This document shows positions 6,878 to 10,927 of a stretch of DNA of 10,927 bases, in pieces (position 1 is the first letter of the stretch; the number at the start of each line of letters is the position of its first letter). Below the pieces are notes generated by a model. It did not search any database and was not told the DNA's origin. It saw only the letters and a program-made list of their open reading frames with translations. The stretch spans positions 1 to 10,927 of the forward strand of contig CAIYXG010000524.1 of assembly GCA_903930035.1 (NCBI GenBank). Direction: 5' to 3'. The translations under genes were made by a program, and so were the position numbers. This DNA is from an uncultured Actinomycetes bacterium (lineage in GTDB: Bacteria; Actinomycetota; Acidimicrobiia; Acidimicrobiales; Microtrichaceae).

Positions 6878-7828
6878 CTACCGACGGGTGGTCTCGACCG
6901 CGGTCGTGGCGTCCCGGACCTGGCGCTGCACGACCCGGGTGCGGGGGACCAGCCCGAGCGGCCGCCACGCCTGCCCGACCACCCGCCAGCGCGCCGACCA
7001 CTGGACGGTCACCGTGCCGAGCCACGACGCGGGTCGGCCCCGCCCGCCGGTGACCGCCGTGAAGACGGACGCACAACGACCGGGCGCGCCGGCCTGGGCG
7101 GCGGGCGTGCGCCGGTCGGCCGGGTCGTAGGGCACGCCGGGGCCCTGGCACTCCACGACGTGGCCGCCCGGGTCGCCCGCCACCACGCGGAACCCGACCG
7201 GGACCGCCTCGACCTCGGCCGCCACGGACCCGACGCGGAGCACGGCCCGCACGGGCTGCCAGTGCGGCGGGTCGAACCACGTGAAGGCGGGCTCGCCCAG
7301 CAGGACCGGCGCCTCGGGCGGCGGCGACCTGGTGGGCACGGGCGGGGGGAGCCGCGTGACCATCGTGCGCACGAGCGCCGAGGAGGTGGTGACGGTCGTG
7401 GGCACCGTGCGGAACCTCCCGGTGGCCACCCTGCCGCAGCGTTCCGCCTGGACCGACCGGGTCAGCAGCGCGTCGGCCCCGAGGGCCTGCAGCTGGTCGA
7501 CGAGCACCCCGGCGGGCGTGGTCCGGCCCACGGTCGACGACCCCACGGCCACCAGCCACTCCAGCGTCCCGTCGGTCACGGCGGCCCAGCTGCACCGCCG
7601 CCGCGACGGCGGCACCGGGATCCGGCGCCGGGTCGTGCGGGTGGTGGAGGTGCCCAGGAGGACGGTGGTCACGATGTCGCCGGCCGTCGTCACGGTGGAG
7701 CGCGCCCCGCCGCCCGAGGCCGCACCGGCCGGGACGGCCGCACCGGGGGCGCCGAGGGTGGCCACGAGCACGGCGGCGGCCACCAGGCCCGCGGCGGTCC
7801 GACGAGTCAGGGTGCGGCGGCGGGTCAT
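6878..7828 (-). CDS. Secreted protein of unknown function with four cysteines (actinobacterial PKD-like secreted family)
   Basis: This 316-residue exported protein has an Arg-rich start, a hydrophobic helix (14-25) and a likely cleavage after AGAA at 34-37. The mature region has three parts: a Thr/Arg-rich stretch with CSW (79-81); a middle part ending in a Pro-rich linker (160-174); and a beta-rich C-terminal domain with FTWFDPPHW (182-190), VVECQGPGVPYDP (224-236), a cysteine at 252 and a strand ending VQWSARWRVVG. The order 'W..W, then G-D, then C.GPG.PY, then C, then V.W.V.W' resembles secreted actinobacterial proteins with a PKD-like fold, often loosely labelled ATP/GTP-binding although no P-loop is present here. 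Cys227 and Cys252 could form a disulfide, as could Cys79 and Cys131. The function is unknown. The ATG overlaps the stop of the upstream lipoprotein gene (ATGA) and has a GAGGTG site 5 bases before it, so the two proteins are made together. Confidence 0.75.
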   Translation of the reverse strand: MTRRRTLTRRTAAGLVAAAVLVATLGAPGAAVPAGAASGGGARSTVTTAGDIVTTVLLGTSTTRTTRRRIPVPPSRRRCSWAAVTDGTLEWLVAVGSSTVGRTTPAGVLVDQLQALGADALLTRSVQAERCGRVATGRFRTVPTTVTTSSALVRTMVTRLPPPVPTRSPPPEAPVLLGEPAFTWFDPPHWQPVRAVLRVGSVAAEVEAVPVGFRVVAGDPGGHVVECQGPGVPYDPADRRTPAAQAGAPGRCASVFTAVTGGRGRPASWLGTVTVQWSARWRVVGQAWRPLGLVPRTRVVQRQVRDATTAVETTRR

Positions 7829-8505
7829 GGGCGCACCTCGCCCGGGCACGGGTCGGGGGTGCCCGGCGCCAGCACGTCGAGCTGGGTCTGCTCGAGCTCG
7901 GCGACCCGGACGCTGCCCCCGTCGAGGACCACCAGCCCGGTGCCGTGGGCGTGGCCCACCGCGTCGTCGACGACGGTCCCGGTGGACCGCTCCACGCCGA
8001 TCCCGGGGGAGTGGCCGCACCACGTGAACGACGTGCCGCCGGGGGTCGGGCGCGCCGTGAGCGCCCGGTGCCGGTAGGAGAGCCCGCCGGGCGGCGGCAG
8101 GACGGCGCCGTCCTCCTCGGTCCCGCGGCGGACGACCTCCTCGACCATGGCCTCGTCGAGCGGCGACCCCACGACGACCACGCCGGCCCACGCCGTCCGC
8201 TCCGCCGACGCCGGGTCCCCGGCACGGTCGGGGCGCGCCGCCAGCGCGGTCAGCGCCAGGTCGTAGCGGAGCAGCGCCGCGTCGACCAGGGCCAGGAGGT
8301 CGTCGGGCGCCGGTGCCGGGACCGAGGTGGTCGTGGTGGGGCCGGCCGGCCGGTCCGACGGCAACCGCCCGGCGGCCGCGGCGGAGGTCGGGGTCGTCGG
8401 GGCGGCGACCGTCTGGACCGTGGGTGGGTCGGCACTGGGGCCGCAGCCGGCGCACACGGCCAGCAGGGCCAGCAGGGCCAGGGTCGTCGAGAGGGAGCGG
8501 CGCAC
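7825..8505 (-). CDS. Small lipoprotein or exported protein of unknown function
   Basis: This 226-residue protein starts VRRSLSTTLALLALLAVCAGC, a typical short signal peptide. Cys21 is the likely lipidation site, although the residue at -3 is Cys rather than Leu, so the lipobox is imperfect and Cys18 is an alternative. A Pro/Ala/Thr-rich linker (22-68, with TTTT at 57-60) joins a domain from about 69 to the end. That domain has one long helix (DDLLALVDAALLRYDLAL) followed by beta strands, with Trp106, a TWCGH segment (162-165) and a late Cys220 that could pair with Cys163. The helix-then-strands order is vaguely NTF2/SnoaL-like, but I cannot confirm this. The GTG start at 8505 has a GAGGA site 6 bases upstream. 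The gene overlaps the secreted-protein gene by 4 bases. Threonine linkers are shared with the GH3 lipoprotein, suggesting the same surface compartment. Confidence 0.75.
   Translation of the reverse strand: MRRSLSTTLALLALLAVCAGCGPSADPPTVQTVAAPTTPTSAAAAGRLPSDRPAGPTTTTSVPAPAPDDLLALVDAALLRYDLALTALAARPDRAGDPASAERTAWAGVVVVGSPLDEAMVEEVVRRGTEEDGAVLPPPGGLSYRHRALTARPTPGGTSFTWCGHSPGIGVERSTGTVVDDAVGHAHGTGLVVLDGGSVRVAELEQTQLDVLAPGTPDPCPGEVRP
7834..7839 (-). promoter_or_regulatory. Ribosome binding site GAGGTG of the secreted-protein gene
   Basis: GAGGTG lies 5 bases before the ATG at 7828, inside the last codons of the lipoprotein gene. It supports this start and translational coupling through the ATGA overlap. 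Confidence 0.6.
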
Positions 8506-8511
8506 GGGCGG

Positions 8512-8516
8512 TCCTC
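8512..8516 (-). promoter_or_regulatory. Ribosome binding site GAGGA deciding the lipoprotein GTG start
   Basis: GAGGA lies 6 bases before the GTG at 8505. It favours this start over longer readings into the divergent region, and contrasts with neighbouring genes that lack a Shine-Dalgarno sequence. Confidence 0.55.
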
Positions 8517-8570
8517 GGCTGTTGGGTCGTGAGGGCGTGGACGGGGGAGCGGTCGGGGGAGGCGACCGGC

Positions 8571-8599
8571 AGTGTCGCGCAGGAAACAGCAGGAAACAA
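8571..8599 (-). promoter_or_regulatory. Candidate promoter of the lipoprotein / secreted-protein operon
   Basis: On the minus strand TTGTTT (8594-8599) and GACACT (8571-8576) are separated by exactly 17 bases, the usual spacing for the main sigma factor. Each hexamer matches consensus at only three positions. Transcription would begin near 8564 and leave a leader of about 60 bases that carries the GAGGA ribosome site. The spacer is made of the tandem 10-mer repeat. Confidence 0.35.
8579..8598 (+). repeat. Perfect tandem repeat of GCAGGAAACA (2 copies)
   Basis: GCAGGAAACA occurs at 8579-8588 and again directly at 8589-8598, followed by ACACCACA. It forms one of the few A-rich patches in the window, within the 150-base gap between the divergent lipoprotein and kinase genes. 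Two copies one helical turn apart could be an operator for a regulator controlling either gene; that is inference. Confidence 0.6.
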
Positions 8600-8642
8600 C
8601 ACCACAGGGCAGAGCGAGCCGGATGGCCCATGCCGGCTGGCC

Positions 8643-8648
8643 TAGGGT
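8643..8648 (+). promoter_or_regulatory. Candidate -10 hexamer TAGGGT for a leaderless kinase mRNA
   Basis: TAGGGT is followed by exactly 7 bases and the ATG at 8656, the same arrangement as before the oxidoreductase gene (CC-TAGGNT-N7-ATGAGC in both). No Shine-Dalgarno sequence is present. No good -35 is visible. It argues for this ATG over the in-frame ATG at 8572. Confidence 0.5.
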
Positions 8649-8655
8649 CCCGGCC

Positions 8656-10242
8656 ATGAGCACGAGCGACTACGTCCTCACGATCGACCTGGGCACCTCC
8701 GGGCCCAAGACGGCGGTCTTCACCCTCGACGGCCGCTACGTCGACGGCGAGTTCGAGCCGGTCGACCTGCACCTCTCGCCGGGCGGCGGTGCCGAGCAGG
8801 CACCCGCCGACTGGTGGGCCGGCGTCGTGGCCGGCGCCCGCCGCCTCCGCGAGCGCGGCGCGTTCCCGGACGAGGGGTTCGCCGCCGTGTCGGTCACCTC
8901 GCAGTGGTCGGGCACCGTGGCGGTCGACCGTGACGGGGCGCCGCTGTGCAACTCGGTCATCTGGATGGACTCCCGCGGCGCCGACGCGCTCCGCGCCGCC
9001 GCCGGCGGCCGTGTGAAGGTCGAGGGCTACGACCCGCGCAAGCTGCGGCGCTGGATCCAGCTCACCGGCGGCGCGCCGTCCATGTCGGGCAAGGACCCGG
9101 TGGCGCACATCCTCTGGCTGCGGACCCACCGGCCCGAGCTCAACGACCGCACGTGGAAGTACCTGGAGCCCAAGGACTGGCTGAACCTGCAGCTCACCGG
9201 CGAGTGCGTCGCCACCTACGACTCGATCGTGGTGCACTGGGTGACCGACAACCGCAACCCGTCGGCCGTCCACTACGACCCCGAGCTGCTGCGCATCAGC
9301 GGGCTGCGCCGCGAGTGGCTCCCCGACCTGGTGCCGGCCACCTCGGTCATCGGCTCGCTCACCGCGTCGGCCGCCGAGGAGCTCGGCCTGGCGCCCGGCG
9401 TCCCGGTCGTGGGCGGGACGCCCGACGTGCAGTCGGCGGCGGTGGGGTCGGGCGCGGTCGAGGACCACGAGGGCCACATCTATCTGGGGACGTCGTCGTG
9501 GCTCTCGTGCCACGTGCCCTACAAGCGCACCGACCTGTTCCACGGTGTCGCGTCGCTGCCGAGCCCCCTGCCGGGCCGGTACTTCGTGGCCAACGAGCAG
9601 GAGACTGCGGGCGCCTGCCTGAACTGGCTGCGCGACCAGGTGCTGTGGCCCCAGGACGCGCTCGGCGGCGGGGCGGCGCCCGACGACGCCTTCGTCCGCA
9701 TGGACGCGCTGGCGGCCGAGCGGCCGGCCGGGTCGAACGGGGTGGTGTTCACGCCGTGGCTGAACGGCGAACGGACCCCGGTCGAGGACCACACCATCCG
9801 GGCGGGGTGGCACCACGTCTCGTTGCGCAACGACCGCGGCGACCTGGTGCGCGCCGTGCTCGAGGGCGTGGCCTACAACAGCCGCTGGCTGCTCGAGGTG
9901 GTGGAGAAGTTCACGAAGCAGCGGTTCCCGTGGCTGAACGTCATCGGGGGCGGCGGGAACTCGGCGCTGTGGGCCCAGATCCACGCCGACGTGCTGGACC
10001 GGCCGGTCCGCCGGGTCGAGCACCCGATCCGCGCCAACGCCCGCGGCGCCGCACTGCTGGCCGGGATCGCCCTGGGGCGCGTGGGCCTCGACGAGCTGGG
10101 CGGCAAGGTCTCGGTCGTGGAGGTCCACGAGCCGGACCGCGCCCACCGCAAGGTCTACGACGACGGGTTCGGGGCGTACACCGCGCTCTACCGGGCCAAC
10201 AAGAAGGTGCACCGCCAGATCGGCCTGGGCGACGCCCACTGA
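8656..10242 (+). CDS. FGGY-family carbohydrate kinase (xylulokinase-like)
   Basis: This 528-residue cytoplasmic kinase should phosphorylate a sugar or polyol with ATP. The N-terminal ATPase lobe opens with VLTIDLGTSGPKTAVF (Asp11 for phosphate/metal). Next comes SVTSQWSGTVAVDRDG and the FGGY signature-1-like SVIWMDSRGA. The second lobe has VPVVGGTPDVQSAAVGSG with catalytic-base Asp257, IYLGTSSW for ATP binding, and VIGGGGNSALWAQIHADVL near the adenosine pocket. Length and motif order fit COG1070 xylulokinases. The signature region reads SQWSGT where classical XylB has GQMHG, so the sugar specificity may differ and I give no gene symbol. No sugar isomerase or transporter is next to it. It is divergent from the lipoprotein operon and convergent with the crotonase gene. 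The start at 8656 was chosen because translation from 8572 would add 28 unrelated residues. Confidence 0.88.
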   Translation: MSTSDYVLTIDLGTSGPKTAVFTLDGRYVDGEFEPVDLHLSPGGGAEQAPADWWAGVVAGARRLRERGAFPDEGFAAVSVTSQWSGTVAVDRDGAPLCNSVIWMDSRGADALRAAAGGRVKVEGYDPRKLRRWIQLTGGAPSMSGKDPVAHILWLRTHRPELNDRTWKYLEPKDWLNLQLTGECVATYDSIVVHWVTDNRNPSAVHYDPELLRISGLRREWLPDLVPATSVIGSLTASAAEELGLAPGVPVVGGTPDVQSAAVGSGAVEDHEGHIYLGTSSWLSCHVPYKRTDLFHGVASLPSPLPGRYFVANEQETAGACLNWLRDQVLWPQDALGGGAAPDDAFVRMDALAAERPAGSNGVVFTPWLNGERTPVEDHTIRAGWHHVSLRNDRGDLVRAVLEGVAYNSRWLLEVVEKFTKQRFPWLNVIGGGGNSALWAQIHADVLDRPVRRVEHPIRANARGAALLAGIALGRVGLDELGGKVSVVEVHEPDRAHRKVYDDGFGAYTALYRANKKVHRQIGLGDAH

Positions 10243-10247
10243 GCGTC

Positions 10248-10260
10248 GGGCCCCCGGCCC
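10248..10260. terminator. Small GC hairpin between convergent genes
   Basis: GGGCC (10248-10252), loop CCC, GGCCC (10256-10260) form a 5-bp stem just after the kinase stop and 19 bases before the crotonase stop. There is no T-tract. It is weak and could be chance in this base composition; its position is the main support. Confidence 0.25.
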
Positions 10261-10279
10261 CGTGCGGTGCGGCGGGTGG

Positions 10280-10927
10280 CTACCAGCCCTTGAACTCGGG
10301 GTCGCGGCGCTCGCGGAACGCGGCCAGGCCCTCGCCGAAGTCGCCCGAGGCGGTCAGCAGGTCCTGCATCATCGCCTCCTCCTCGAACGCGGTGTGCCGG
10401 CTCGACTCGAACGACCGGTTCACGAGCCACTTGGTGAGCGCGTAGGCCTTGGTGGGGCCCGCCGCCAGGCGCGCGGCCAGGGCGTCGGTCTCGGCGACCA
10501 GCGCGTCGGCCGGCACGACCCGGTTGGCGATGCCCAGCTCGGCGCAGCGCGCGGCGGGCACGTCGTCGGCCAGGAACATGAGCTCCTTCGTGAGCTGGGG
10601 GCCTACGACCCGGGGCAGCAGGTAGGCGCCGCCGGCGTCGGGGATGATGCCCCGCTTCACGAAGACCTCGACGAGCTTGGACGACTCGGCCATGACCACC
10701 AGGTCGCAGGCCAGCACCAGCTGCGCCCCGCCGCCCGCCGCCGTGCCGTTGACCGACGCGACCACGGGCTTCTCGCAGTCCAGGATGCTGGCCACCAGTC
10801 GCTGCCAGCCGCGGCGGATCATGCGGGCGGCGTCGCCCATGGCTCGGTCGGGCCCCCCCTCGGGGCGCTCCGGCCCGGGCTTCTGCGGGCCGGCCAGGTT
10901 GGCGCCCGTGCAGAAGTGCCGCTCGCC
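10280..10927 (-). CDS. Enoyl-CoA hydratase/isomerase family protein (crotonase fold), 5' end outside window
   Basis: The frame is open from the stop at 10280-10282 to the window edge, giving 215 visible residues; typical crotonases have about 260, so only the N-terminal 45 or so are missing. The visible part starts GERHFCTGANLAG, the usual first oxyanion-loop region. It continues KPVVASVNGTAAGGGAQLVL (second oxyanion glycines), RGIIPDAGGAYLLPRVVG and KELMFLADDV, and ends in the usual FRERRDPEFKGW. The internal ATG at 10840 is not the start, because the conserved motif lies upstream of it. The Glu that corresponds to Glu144 of rat hydratase appears to be Phe (in LVEVFVKRG), while IPDAGG carries an Asp as in PaaG-type isomerases, and the Glu164 equivalent is kept in KEL. 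The protein may therefore be an isomerase or a hydratase with altered acid/base chemistry; fatty-acid or aromatic catabolism are both possible. Confidence 0.88.
   Translation of the reverse strand, partial: GERHFCTGANLAGPQKPGPERPEGGPDRAMGDAARMIRRGWQRLVASILDCEKPVVASVNGTAAGGGAQLVLACDLVVMAESSKLVEVFVKRGIIPDAGGAYLLPRVVGPQLTKELMFLADDVPAARCAELGIANRVVPADALVAETDALAARLAAGPTKAYALTKWLVNRSFESSRHTAFEEEAMMQDLLTASGDFGEGLAAFRERRDPEFKGW

Noticed and set aside
6878..7828. ATP/GTP-binding activity for the secreted protein
   Set aside because: Similar actinobacterial proteins carry that label, but no Walker A or B motif is present and the protein is exported.
10280..10840. Complete 186-residue crotonase starting at the ATG at 10840
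   Set aside because: The same frame continues upstream to the window edge and encodes the conserved FCTGANL motif, so the gene is longer and its start is outside the window.
1..10927. Mobile element, prophage, toxin-antitoxin or defence island
   Set aside because: No transposase, integrase, nuclease, methyltransferase, toxin pair, terminal inverted repeats or composition shift was seen; all genes share the same codon usage style.

Overview
The window is very GC-rich, with codon third positions almost entirely G or C, and it carries ordinary chromosomal metabolic and cell-envelope genes. Surface lipoproteins with runs of threonine, GTG starts, promoters placed directly at start codons, a mycobacterial-type long arylsulfatase and an LpqI/NagZ-like lipoprotein all point to an actinobacterium. 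My inference is a member of Acidimicrobiia (Iamia/Ilumatobacter-like), but no rRNA or other marker is present to prove it. I see no tRNA, rRNA, CRISPR array, transposase, integrase or attachment site. No intergenic gap exceeds about 150 bases.

Layout. Positions 1-366 (+) hold the 3' part of a small membrane-anchored protein; its first 43 bases repeat a segment further inside the gene, in a different reading frame. It converges on a GH3 beta-N-acetylhexosaminidase lipoprotein (386-1927, -). Divergent from that, a plus-strand series holds a COG4270/DoxX-like small membrane protein (2039-2491), a COG3804 / 2,4-diaminopentanoate-dehydrogenase-like NAD(P) oxidoreductase (2532-3632) and, overlapping it by 4 bases, a 783-residue type I arylsulfatase (3629-5980). 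A minus-strand series follows, read from 8505 down to 5988: a small lipoprotein, a secreted Cys-containing protein whose start overlaps the stop of the lipoprotein gene, and a six-segment potassium-channel-like protein with a TTTGYGD filter. Divergent from these is an FGGY carbohydrate kinase (8656-10242, +), which converges on a crotonase-fold enoyl-CoA hydratase/isomerase (10280 to beyond the window end, -).

How the parts may work together. The oxidoreductase-sulfatase pair is translationally coupled and probably acts on one small-molecule substrate class in the cytoplasm, since neither protein has a signal peptide. The lipoprotein plus secreted protein is a second coupled pair of unknown function at the cell surface; the channel gene lies 59 bases downstream. 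The GH3 lipoprotein probably trims peptidoglycan-derived GlcNAc at the cell surface. The kinase and crotonase appear to be stand-alone catabolic genes.

The most notable cross-cutting pattern is regulatory. Three genes have a TAGNNT -10-like hexamer 7-8 bases before the start codon, and a fourth has a weaker hexamer 6 bases before it, as expected for leaderless mRNAs. Each of the three convergent gene ends also carries a GC-rich hairpin without a T-tract. I did not find a clearly novel defence or mobile system; the lipoprotein/secreted-protein pair is the best candidate for undescribed biology.
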